Positions 22,472 to 29,809 of a stretch of DNA of 34,946 nt are shown one piece after another (position 1 is the stretch's first letter; every line of letters begins with the position of its first letter). A program made the translations under genes and the position numbers. The notes under the pieces were generated by a model. That model was given only the letters and a program-made list of their open reading frames with translations, searched no databases and was not told the origin of the DNA. The stretch comes from CAG-273 sp051891195 (lineage in GTDB: Bacteria > Bacillota > Clostridia > TANB77 > CAG-508). The stretch spans positions 1 to 34,946 of the forward strand of contig JBJFEZ010000047.1 of assembly GCA_051891195.1 (NCBI GenBank), given 5' to 3'.

Positions 22472-23098
22472 ATGGCAAGATATAAAGATGAACAATGTCG
22501 TATTTGTCGTAGAGAAGGACAAAAGTTGTTTTTAAAAGGATCAAGATGTTATACAGATAAATGCAGTATATCTAGAAGAAATTATGCACCAGGACAAAAT
22601 GGTCAAAAGAAGAAAAAACTTTCAGAGTATGGTACTCAATTAAGAGAAAAACAAAAAACCAAAGCATTCTATGGTGTAAGTGAAAAACAATTTAGAAAAT
22701 ATTTTGAAATGGCATCATCTACAAAAGGAATTACTGGTGAAGTTTTACTACAAATTCTAGAAAGTAGATTAGATAACATTATATATCGTTTAGGATATGG
22801 AGCTTCAAGAGCACAAGCAAGAATATTAGTAACACACGGAACATTTGAAGTAAATGGACAAAAAGTAGATATTCCATCTTACCTAGTAAAAGCAGGAGAT
22901 GTTATTTCTGTAAGAGAAATAAGAAAAGATAATGGTTTTATCAAATTAAATGTTGAAGAAAATAAAGCAAGACCAGTACCAGAATGGCTAGAAAAAGACG
23001 AGAAAAATTTAAGTGGTAAAGTTGTAAGATTACCATCAAGAGAAGATGTTGATCTTCCAGTTGAAGAACATTTAATAGTAGAGCTTTACTCTAAATAA
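22472..23098 (+). CDS. rpsD: 30S ribosomal protein S4, zinc-binding form
   Basis: 208 residues. MARYKDEQCRICRREGQKLFLKGSRCYTDKCSISRRNYAPGQNGQ has the CxxC-C-C zinc site. An S4 RNA-binding domain (LESRLDNIIYRLGYGASRAQARILVTHGTFEVNGQKVDIPSYLVKAGDVISV) follows. It nucleates 16S assembly. In B. subtilis rpsD lies elsewhere; its presence here is the clostridial arrangement. GGAAGGTG before the ATG. Confidence 0.97.
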   Translation: MARYKDEQCRICRREGQKLFLKGSRCYTDKCSISRRNYAPGQNGQKKKKLSEYGTQLREKQKTKAFYGVSEKQFRKYFEMASSTKGITGEVLLQILESRLDNIIYRLGYGASRAQARILVTHGTFEVNGQKVDIPSYLVKAGDVISVREIRKDNGFIKLNVEENKARPVPEWLEKDEKNLSGKVVRLPSREDVDLPVEEHLIVELYSK

Positions 23099-23152
23099 TA
23101 ATTTAATTGTTAGAATAGAAATGTTTTTATATTATCTATTAGGAGGTAAAAA

Positions 23153-24100
23153 ATGATAGAATTTGAAAAGCCAAATATTAAATGCTTAGAAATGGATCCT
23201 GAAAATAATTATGCTAAATTTGTATGTGAACCATTGGAAAGAGGATATGGAATTACAATAGGTAATTCTTTAAGAAGAATATTGTTATCATCTCTTCCAG
23301 GAACTGCAATTACAAGCGTAAAAATTGAAAACGTGTTACACGAGTTCTCTACAATTCCAAATGTAGTAGAAGATGTTCCAGAAATTATTATCAATTTAAA
23401 AAGTGTATGCTTAAGACAAGAAAAAAATGAAGAAAAAACTTTAAGAATTGATTTTAAAGGACCAGGAGAAGTTAAAGCTGGAGATATTATCACAGATGGA
23501 ACAATAGAAGTATTAAACCCAGACTTACATATTGCAACAGTAGCAGAAGGTGGACATTTAGTAATGGAACTAACTGCTAATATGGGAAGAGGATATAATA
23601 ACGCAGAGAAAAACAAAAAACCAGATCAAGTTTTAGGAGTACTTCCAATTGATTCAATATATACACCTGTTAAAAAAGTAAATTATGCAGTAGAAAATAC
23701 AAGGGTTGGACAAATGGTTGATTATGATAAATTAACTATAGAAGTTTGGACAAATGGTGGATTAACACCAGATGAAGCTTTAAGTTTAGCTGCAAAAGTT
23801 ATGACAGGTCATTTAGAATTATTTATTGACTTATCAGAAGCTACAAAAAATACACAAGTAATGGTAGAAAAGGAAGAATCTAAGAAAGAAAAAGTTTTAG
23901 AAATGTCAATAGAAGACTTAGAACTATCTGTTAGATCATTTAATTGCTTAAAAAGAGCAGGAATTGCTAATGTAGAAGATTTAACAAATAAATCAGAAGC
24001 AGAAATGATGAAAGTAAGAAATCTTGGTAAAAAATCTTTGGATGAAGTAACAAATAAGTTACATTCATTGGGTCTAGATTTTGCCAAAGAAGAAGAATAA
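23153..24100 (+). CDS. rpoA: RNA polymerase subunit alpha
   Basis: 315 residues. N-terminal assembly domain (FEKPNIKCLEMDPENNYAKFVCEPLERGYGITIGNSLRRILLSSLPGTAITSVKIENVLHEFSTIPNVVEDVPEIIINLK), a linker near 230, and a C-terminal DNA-contacting domain with LELSVRSFNCLKRAGIANVEDLTNKSEAEMMKVRNLGKKSLDEV. TAGGAGG precedes the ATG. Standard position before rplQ. Confidence 0.97.
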   Translation: MIEFEKPNIKCLEMDPENNYAKFVCEPLERGYGITIGNSLRRILLSSLPGTAITSVKIENVLHEFSTIPNVVEDVPEIIINLKSVCLRQEKNEEKTLRIDFKGPGEVKAGDIITDGTIEVLNPDLHIATVAEGGHLVMELTANMGRGYNNAEKNKKPDQVLGVLPIDSIYTPVKKVNYAVENTRVGQMVDYDKLTIEVWTNGGLTPDEALSLAAKVMTGHLELFIDLSEATKNTQVMVEKEESKKEKVLEMSIEDLELSVRSFNCLKRAGIANVEDLTNKSEAEMMKVRNLGKKSLDEVTNKLHSLGLDFAKEEE

Positions 24101-24144
24101 AATTTTGAAAATGATATCTGACAAGAAAAAAGGAGGGAAATAAA

Positions 24145-24669
24145 TTGGCTACAAATAGAAAACTAGGTAGAACAACAGATATTAGATTAGCTATGTTAAA
24201 AACTTTAACAACAGATTTAATATTACATGGTAAAATTGAAACTACAGAAGCTAGAGCAAAAGAAGTAAAAGCTATAGCTGATAGTTTAATTTCATTAGCT
24301 GTAAAAGAAAAAGACAATTTTGAAATGGTTGATGTTAAAGTATCTAAAGCTAAGTTAGATAGCAAAGGAAATAAAGTAACAGAACTTGTAAAAAGTAAAA
24401 ATGGAAAAGAATATCTAAAAGTTGTAAAAGAAACTACAACTGAAAAAAGACAAAAAGATATGCCATCAAGACTAAATGCAAGAAGAAAAATGATGAAAAA
24501 TATAAATAAAGTAAAAGACAGTGAAGGAAATAACATTGATTTAACTGCAAAATTATTTAATGAAATTGCTCCTAAATATGAAGGAAGAGTTGGTGGATAC
24601 ACAAGCATTCTTAAAGTAGGACCAAGAAGAGGAGATAATGCAGAAGTAGTTATTTTAAAACTAGTTTAG
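24145..24669 (+). CDS. rplQ: 50S ribosomal protein L17 with about 50-residue internal insertion
   Basis: 174 residues from a TTG preceded by AGGAGGGAAA; most L17 proteins have 112-130. The ends are canonical (ATNRKLGRTTDIRLAMLKTLTTDLILHGKIETTEARAKEVKAIADSLISLAV and LFNEIAPKYEGRVGGYTSILKVGPRRGDNAEVVILKLV). Between them lies an added segment, about residues 58-107, rich in Lys/Glu/Thr (VDVKVSKAKLDSKGNKV, KETTTEKRQKDMPSR) at the site where other L17 proteins have a short surface loop. The frame is clean across it, so it is not a frameshift. L17 is near the tunnel exit. Confidence 0.94.
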   Translation: MATNRKLGRTTDIRLAMLKTLTTDLILHGKIETTEARAKEVKAIADSLISLAVKEKDNFEMVDVKVSKAKLDSKGNKVTELVKSKNGKEYLKVVKETTTEKRQKDMPSRLNARRKMMKNINKVKDSEGNNIDLTAKLFNEIAPKYEGRVGGYTSILKVGPRRGDNAEVVILKLV

Positions 24670-24708
24670 TAATTGTTTAAAGAAGCAAAATATAGGAGAG
24701 TGTGAAAT

Positions 24709-24957
24709 ATGGAAATATTAAAATATATCATATTAGTTATTTATATTATTGTATGTATTGCTTTAATTATTTTAGCAACTATTCAGAATAGCGAAAAAGC
24801 AGGAGCTTCAGGAACAATTACAGGTTCTTCAACTAATAACTTTTATGAACAAAATAAAGGAAGAACAAAACAAGGAAAGCTAAAAAAATGGACTATAATT
24901 TTAGGAATTACGTTCGTAGTATTAGCTATTGTGTTAGGTATCCTATATCTAGTATAA
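24709..24957 (+). CDS. secG: Preprotein translocase subunit SecG
   Basis: 82 residues, two transmembrane helices (about 4-22 and 62-81) around the conserved loop NSEKAGASGTITGSSTNNFYEQNKGRTKQGKLKKWT. It stimulates SecYEG-driven export. TAGGAGAG precedes the ATG. It is placed at the end of the ribosomal cluster, directly followed by a terminator, where other Firmicutes usually have ECF transporter genes. Confidence 0.93.
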   Translation: MEILKYIILVIYIIVCIALIILATIQNSEKAGASGTITGSSTNNFYEQNKGRTKQGKLKKWTIILGITFVVLAIVLGILYLV

Positions 24958-24971
24958 TATGAAGAATAAAT

Positions 24972-25003
24972 GCAGCAGAATTTATATTTTCTGTTGCTTT
25001 TTT
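24972..25003 (+). terminator. Terminator after secG (end of the superoperon)
   Basis: GCAGCAGAA pairs with TTCTGTTGC (one G-T), 8-nt loop, then six T. It lies 14 bp after the secG stop and probably ends the transcript begun at 7582. Confidence 0.88.
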
Positions 25004-25024
25004 AATTATGCATATAGAAAAAAT

Positions 25025-25052
25025 TCTCCTGTTTATAAAAAAACAGGAGAAA
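25025..25052 (-). terminator. Terminator of the minus-strand 83-aa gene
   Basis: TTCTCCTGTTT pairs with AAACAGGAGAA, a perfect 11-bp stem. Read on the minus strand it is followed by seven T, and it lies about 10 bp past the stop of the gene at 25063-25314. Confidence 0.88.
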
Positions 25053-25062
25053 TGGGATGCGA

Positions 25063-25314
25063 TTATTCAAACTCTTTAGCTTTAAGATGCCTTCTCAAGA
25101 GCTCAAGCACATATGAAAGAGTTGAAATTGACTGCTTCACAGAAACTGCATTCCCAAAATGCAAAGGATTAAAAGTAACTGATCCATCGTCCTTAAAGAC
25201 AATGTAACCCATAAGATGTTTAGCAGAACCGGGAAAGTCAACCAACAAATTACTGGGAACATCAAGGTCAAAGGAATACGAGTTTTTTACTGTGCATTTG
25301 AAATTTGCTGCCAT
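25063..25314 (-). CDS. Uncharacterised 83-aa protein, free-standing gene
   Basis: I do not recognise the family. The protein begins MAANFKCTVKNSYSFDLDVPSNLLVDFPGS and ends LELLRRHLKAKEFE; no signal peptide or membrane segment, one cysteine, a likely beta-rich first two thirds and a charged C-terminal helix. The gene is convincing because every element is present: a TTGAAA-17 bp-TATAAT promoter, a palindrome at the start of the transcript, GAGGATG seven bases before the ATG, and a T-rich terminator just after the stop. Codon use differs from its neighbours (more C- and G-ending codons such as GAC, CTT, CTC, CCC), which hints at recent acquisition or a different expression class. It is divergent from rnr. 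Confidence 0.7.
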   Translation of the reverse strand: MAANFKCTVKNSYSFDLDVPSNLLVDFPGSAKHLMGYIVFKDDGSVTFNPLHFGNAVSVKQSISTLSYVLELLRRHLKAKEFE

Positions 25315-25340
25315 AATAACATCCTCTATCTAAAAGTATT

Positions 25341-25358
25341 TCTGCATATTTATGCAGA
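25341..25358. promoter_or_regulatory. Palindrome between the divergent 83-aa gene and rnr, candidate operator
   Basis: TCTGCATATTTATGCAGA: 8-bp perfect half-sites around TT. It falls directly after the predicted start point of the minus-strand transcript (near 25359) and about 50 bp before the rnr start. It could be an operator for a dimeric repressor, or a 5' stabilising hairpin of the small gene's mRNA. Confidence 0.55.
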
Positions 25359-25365
25359 TACATAT

Positions 25366-25394
25366 ATTATAACACAAATTACCAATATTTTCAA
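25366..25394 (-). promoter_or_regulatory. Sigma-A promoter of the 83-aa gene
   Basis: On the minus strand TTGAAA (25394-25389), 17 bp, TATAAT (25371-25366). Spacing and sequence are near consensus. Confidence 0.8.
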
Positions 25395-25408
25395 GTGGAA
25401 GGAAAAAT

Positions 25409-27208
25409 ATGAAAACAGACTTAAAAAGCGAAAATCAAGAATTTAATAGAGAAAAATTAGTAGGAGTTTTTCAGAAAAGTAAAAACTTCGGTTTTGTTGT
25501 GCCTGATGATAGAAAAATAAAAATAGATATATATGTTTCTAAAAAGAACAGTATGAAGGCTAAAAATAATCAAAAAGTGGTAGTGCAAATAACAAAAAAA
25601 CCTGAAAAAGATAGAAAACCAGAAGGAAGAATTATTGAAATTTTAGGTAATGTAAATCAAGCTGGGGTAGATATGCTGTCATTAGTAAAAGAATATAACC
25701 TTCCATATGAATTCCCTGAAGCAGTTATAAATGAGGCAAAATCTATAAAACAAGAAATTGCTAAAAAAGATATACCCAATAGAGTAGACTTAAGAGAAAA
25801 AGAAATTTTTACTATTGATGGAGAAGATGCAAAAGACTTAGATGATGCAGTTTTGGTAGAAAAATTAAAAAATGGAAATTTTCTTTTAAATGTTTCTATA
25901 GCAGATGTTAGTTATTATGTACAAGAAAACTCTAAGCTAGATAAAGAAGCAATTATACGTGGGACAAGTATATATATGCTTGACAGAGTAATACCAATGC
26001 TTCCAAAAGAACTATCAAATGGAATTTGTAGCTTAAATCAAAAAGAAGATAGATTTGCAATAACCGTTTTTATGGAAATAAATAAAACGGGAGAAGTTGT
26101 TTCTTCAGACATACAAAAAAGTATTATAAATGTTACAAGAAGAATGAGTTATAAAGAAGTACAAACAATATTAGATGAGTTGGAAAAAGCCGAAGACAAA
26201 AAATTATTTAATAAAAAGAATAAAACAAAACTACTAAAAGAATGCGAAAACTATTTTGAACATTTTAAAAATATGTCAGAACTTGCAAATATATTAAAAG
26301 AAAAAAGAACTAAAGCTGGTAGTTTAAACTTAGATATACCAGAAAGCAAAATAACTTTAAATGAAGATGGAGTTGCTATAAATGTACAAAAATATGATAT
26401 ATATTTTGCAAATGAAATTATTGAACAATTTATGCTAACAGCAAATGAAACAGTAGCAGAAAAATTTTACTGGTTAGAAGCACCATTTATATATCGTGTT
26501 CACGAAGTGCCAGATGAAGAAAAAATAGATGAATTAAATAAATTTTTATGGAATTTAGGGTATAAAATAAAAGGAAATAAGGATAATATTCATCCAAAAG
26601 CATTTGCAGAGGTGTTAGAAAAAGTAAAAAATAAACCAGAGGAAAGAGTTGTATCAAACCTTATATTAAGAACTCTAAAGGTAGCAAGATATGAAGCAGA
26701 AAATAAAGGACATTTTGGTATAGCAAGTAAATATTACTGTCATTTTACTTCACCTATTAGAAGATACCCAGATTTATTTATTCATAGAATTATATCAAAA
26801 TATTTAGAAACAAATTACCAATTAAAAGAAACACAATTAGAAAAATATAACAAACAAGCAGTAAAATATGCAGACCTTTCTTCAGAAAGAGAAAAGATAG
26901 CACAAAAAGCGGAAAGAGATGCTGATAGTATTAAAAAAGCAGAATATATGCAAAGTAAAATTGGAGAAGAATATGAAGGTATTATTTCAAGTATCACTTC
27001 TTTTGGGGTATTTGTAGAACTTCCAAACACAGTAGAAGGACTTATACGTTTTGAAGATTTAGGCAATGAATATTTTATATATGACGAAGAAAAGAAAACA
27101 TTACAAGGAGAAAAAAGTAAAAAAATATATAAAATAGGAGACAACATAAAAGTAAAAGTTATATTTGCAGACAAGATAACACGAAGAGTTGATTTTGAAA
27201 AAATTTAA
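25409..27208 (+). CDS. rnr: Ribonuclease R, short form without the N-terminal helix-turn-helix domain
   Basis: 599 residues against 700-760 in typical RNase R. It opens almost directly with the first OB/cold-shock domain (EKLVGVFQKSKNFGFVVPDDRKIKIDIYVSKKN) and a second (to about 120), then the RNB catalytic domain with REKEIFTIDGEDAKDLDDAV holding the magnesium-binding Asp residues and HFTSPIRRYPDLFIHR; an S1 domain (GEEYEGIISSITSFGVFVELPNTVEGLIRFEDL) ends it. Missing are the winged-helix start and the Lys-rich tail. It degrades structured RNA 3' to 5' processively. GTGGAAGG precedes the ATG; an in-frame extension upstream is not supported. Confidence 0.92.
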   Translation: MKTDLKSENQEFNREKLVGVFQKSKNFGFVVPDDRKIKIDIYVSKKNSMKAKNNQKVVVQITKKPEKDRKPEGRIIEILGNVNQAGVDMLSLVKEYNLPYEFPEAVINEAKSIKQEIAKKDIPNRVDLREKEIFTIDGEDAKDLDDAVLVEKLKNGNFLLNVSIADVSYYVQENSKLDKEAIIRGTSIYMLDRVIPMLPKELSNGICSLNQKEDRFAITVFMEINKTGEVVSSDIQKSIINVTRRMSYKEVQTILDELEKAEDKKLFNKKNKTKLLKECENYFEHFKNMSELANILKEKRTKAGSLNLDIPESKITLNEDGVAINVQKYDIYFANEIIEQFMLTANETVAEKFYWLEAPFIYRVHEVPDEEKIDELNKFLWNLGYKIKGNKDNIHPKAFAEVLEKVKNKPEERVVSNLILRTLKVARYEAENKGHFGIASKYYCHFTSPIRRYPDLFIHRIISKYLETNYQLKETQLEKYNKQAVKYADLSSEREKIAQKAERDADSIKKAEYMQSKIGEEYEGIISSITSFGVFVELPNTVEGLIRFEDLGNEYFIYDEEKKTLQGEKSKKIYKIGDNIKVKVIFADKITRRVDFEKI

Positions 27209-27212
27209 ATAC

Positions 27213-27262
27213 AAAACTATAATAATGTTAAATTGGCTAGTATTTAACATTATTATAGTTTT
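27213..27262. terminator. Bidirectional terminator between rnr and the germination operon
   Basis: A perfect 21-bp inverted repeat (arms 27213-27233 and 27242-27262) beginning AAAACTATAATAATG, 8-nt loop. T-rich DNA follows on the plus side and A-rich arms give U runs on the minus side, so it can end both rnr and the convergent operon. Confidence 0.85.
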
Positions 27263-27269
27263 AATATTT

Positions 27270-27440
27270 TTAAGAAACAAAATACATAATAGCTGCAAAA
27301 ATAGCGCCAATTATAGCCAGTATTATTAAAATGCTTCCTCCAAGTCTATTTTGATTTACTTTAATTTCATAATAACCATAAGAAATACTTTCAATACACG
27401 AAAAACCTATAAAACACATAATTAAAATAACTATAAGCAT
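27270..27440 (-). CDS. 56-aa two-helix membrane protein at the end of the ger operon, possible germinant-receptor D subunit
   Basis: On the minus strand ATG 27440 to TAA 27270, with AAAAGGAG eight bases upstream. MLIVILIMCFIGFSCIESISYGYYEIKVNQNRLGGSILIILAIIGAIFAAIMYFVS: two hydrophobic segments joined by a polar YYEIKVNQNRLGG loop. It follows gerC by 14 bp in the same direction and precedes the terminator. Small two-helix proteins (D subunits) encoded beside gerA-type operons modulate germination in Bacillus; the similarity here is in size, topology and location, not proven sequence homology. Confidence 0.65.
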   Translation of the reverse strand: MLIVILIMCFIGFSCIESISYGYYEIKVNQNRLGGSILIILAIIGAIFAAIMYFVS

Positions 27441-27454
27441 AAAATAACTCCTTT

Positions 27455-28690
27455 TTAACTTCCAACTAATAAAAATCCAGATTCAACATCTACTTCACAA
27501 TCTACTTTAAAAAAAGCATCTTGATATCTTTCTAACCACTCATATTCTTCAAATTCTGGTAAAGTTTTAAATTCCTTAACACAATAATTTCCTATATTAG
27601 AAATATCTGAATGTAATTCTTTAGAAGTTTTATATAAATAATGAGAAATTTGTTCGCACAAATAATTACTAGCGGACCTTTCTATTTCACGAATTTCTTT
27701 CTCTGATGTTCTGCCAGATATTTGTTCTACAGAGGATATTCTAGCATCAGCTTTAATTTTTAATGTAATATATGGAGTACCATTTATAATATATACATTA
27801 ATTTTAGGAGAATTGTCAAAAGTAAAAAATAAATCTATAGCATTATTTTCATTTTGAGGGTCAGGAACTGAAATGCTACAGCTTTTTACTTCACCTGTAG
27901 TTATTAAATAACTTAGAGTTTCATTAGGAGTTAATGTGCCTACAAATTTGTCGTGTTTAAAAACTGCAACTCCAATATTTTCAATTCCATTTTTAGCACC
28001 TTGAGAGTTTTCGCTAGAAGCATTTGTATTAGCACTTGACGAATCACTTGTAGAACTAGTAGAAAAATTAGTAGAACCTTCTTCTATAATATTACCTAAA
28101 ATAGCAATAGGTTGGCCAGTTTGAGATACAATTTTGTTCATAAACTGTCCTAACTCTACATTAACCGTATATCCAGTATATTCACTAGAATTAGGAAGTA
28201 ATGCATAAAACTTTGTAACTAAATTTTCTAAACTAGGTTTTACGCTTTCTATATACTTTTTAGCAGAGGTAGTACTAACTACTATATTAGTATCAGGCCT
28301 AACTTGTACTTTATTTGTAAAACTATATATTTCTTCTTTTATACCTTTTTTAGCAAGTTCTTCCGAAAAAACTATTAATTTACAATGAGACAGATTAATT
28401 TCTTTACTGGTATATGTGTTCATTAGATTAACTGCATTATCAACAGATTCAGCTTCAATACTATCAATAATAGGAGGAGCAGACTCTGAAGAGCCACTTT
28501 CACCACTAGTAGAAGTTGGTTTAGTAAATTGAAAAGTAACTTTTAAATTATTTTGTTCGCCAACATCTATACCTAAAGCAACAACATAAGAAATATCATC
28601 AATACTTTGAATATTATGAGTACTAGTAAAAGCAATAGAAAAGAATACAATAATAAAACCTATAATGATATACTTAATAAAAGCTTTCAT
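27455..28690 (-). CDS. gerC: Ger(x)C family germinant receptor subunit C, lacking a lipobox cysteine
   Basis: 411 residues from ATG 28690, placed after GAAAGGAGTTCC; the frame also opens at 28720 but without a site. The start is a membrane helix (KAFIKYIIIGFIIVFFSIAFTSTHNIQSIDDISYVVALGIDVG). In Ger(x)C proteins this region reads as a lipoprotein signal ending in a Cys, then W-D and a (V/I)xALGID strand; here ALGID is present but no cysteine occurs in the first 60 residues, so it is probably anchored by the uncleaved helix. Other C-family marks: VNLMNTYTSKEINLSHCKLIVFSEELAKKGI and VRPDTNIVVSTTSAKKYIE. A Ser/Asn-rich low-complexity insertion lies at about 215-240. It overlaps gerB by 17 bases. 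Confidence 0.88.
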   Translation of the reverse strand: MKAFIKYIIIGFIIVFFSIAFTSTHNIQSIDDISYVVALGIDVGEQNNLKVTFQFTKPTSTSGESGSSESAPPIIDSIEAESVDNAVNLMNTYTSKEINLSHCKLIVFSEELAKKGIKEEIYSFTNKVQVRPDTNIVVSTTSAKKYIESVKPSLENLVTKFYALLPNSSEYTGYTVNVELGQFMNKIVSQTGQPIAILGNIIEEGSTNFSTSSTSDSSSANTNASSENSQGAKNGIENIGVAVFKHDKFVGTLTPNETLSYLITTGEVKSCSISVPDPQNENNAIDLFFTFDNSPKINVYIINGTPYITLKIKADARISSVEQISGRTSEKEIREIERSASNYLCEQISHYLYKTSKELHSDISNIGNYCVKEFKTLPEFEEYEWLERYQDAFFKVDCEVDVESGFLLVGS

Positions 28691-29798
28691 CAATTTTAGG
28701 AACTCCTTTCTTTTTATCAATATATAAACGCTTTATATTAGCAAGAACTAAAATCCCTAGCCCAACAATAAATATAAGACCAATAATAATGTATTTATAT
28801 ATACTACTTTCTAATATAATAACTTCTAGCATATTTTTTGGAACTAAAGCTATTCCAAATGAAAACAAGGTAAACAAAGAGGTACACCACTTAGTTGCCT
28901 TTATATTAGTTATTTTCTTAAATATAGAAGTTATAAAATAAAAAGCAAAACTTAAATAATATAATATTGAAAATAACCAAACTAACATAAATACAGCGTC
29001 AATTCTTTGAAAGAACCTGCCAAATTCAATAAAACGAGCAGCCAAATACATAGAAAAAATTTGCTGTCTAGTAAGTACAGGAGAAAACATAAATAATAAA
29101 GTTGACACACTAATTAATAAACAAAAAGCAGAAATTAGAATAGATATAAAAGCTACTTTTTTGTAATCTTTTTGAGATTTTAGATACGGAGGAATTAAAT
29201 ATAAATAACTAATTCCGCCAAAAGCATATAAATTACTCAAACCACTAAAAAAGGTTGCATAAGCACCATTCCCTAAAATAGGGTAAATTCTTTGCCAAGT
29301 AAAATTATTTAAGTTTCCTAAAAATACAAACAATAAATTAATTAAAACTAGAACTGTAAAAAATAAATTAGCACGTGCAATAGCCTTAAATTTTAGTTTA
29401 TTTATAATTAAAACACCAACCAAAAATAAAAGCATAATTAAATATATAGGTGTACGTGGAAAAAATATAACCTTTAGTACTTCTGAAAAACTTCTAAGCA
29501 AAGTGCTAGCAATAAATAAAATATATAATAAAAATAAAATGCAAATAATTGTTTTAAGCCACTTTCCACCTAAAAATTTAGAAATATCAAAAATATCTAA
29601 ACCAGGAAATTTTTTTAATAAATTACATATTAAAAAAACTATGCCTAAAGCAACTAAACTTATAAAAACAACATTTAAAATAGCACCTGAAGAAGTGGTT
29701 TGAATAATATCTTTAGGCAATTCTAAAATAATATGGTTTATAATAATTGTTAGAACTAGAGCTATAGCCTCCCAATTTCCTATTTTTTGTTCAGACAT
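28674..29798 (-). CDS. gerB: GerAB-type spore germination permease (receptor subunit B)
   Basis: 374 residues with about ten transmembrane segments of the APC superfamily, starting MSEQKIGNWEAIALVLTIIINHIILELPKDIIQTTSSGA. RTPIYLIMLLFLVGVLIINKLKFKAIARANLFF and GGISYLYLIPPYLKSQKDYKKVAFISILISA match the Ger permease pattern. It is the probable germinant-binding subunit in the spore inner membrane. AAAGGAG precedes it, 11 bp after gerA. Its C-terminus overlaps gerC. Confidence 0.92.
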   Translation of the reverse strand: MSEQKIGNWEAIALVLTIIINHIILELPKDIIQTTSSGAILNVVFISLVALGIVFLICNLLKKFPGLDIFDISKFLGGKWLKTIICILFLLYILFIASTLLRSFSEVLKVIFFPRTPIYLIMLLFLVGVLIINKLKFKAIARANLFFTVLVLINLLFVFLGNLNNFTWQRIYPILGNGAYATFFSGLSNLYAFGGISYLYLIPPYLKSQKDYKKVAFISILISAFCLLISVSTLLFMFSPVLTRQQIFSMYLAARFIEFGRFFQRIDAVFMLVWLFSILYYLSFAFYFITSIFKKITNIKATKWCTSLFTLFSFGIALVPKNMLEVIILESSIYKYIIIGLIFIVGLGILVLANIKRLYIDKKKGVPKIDESFY

Positions 29799-29809
29799 AA
29801 TATTCTCCT

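Noticed and set aside
23967..24608. 213-codon open frame antisense to rpoA/rplQ
   Set aside because: The sense frames are certain genes; A-rich coding DNA gives few stops on the other strand, and no ribosome site is present.
24959..25207. 82-codon plus-strand frame after secG
   Set aside because: It crosses the secG terminator and lies opposite the well-supported minus-strand gene.
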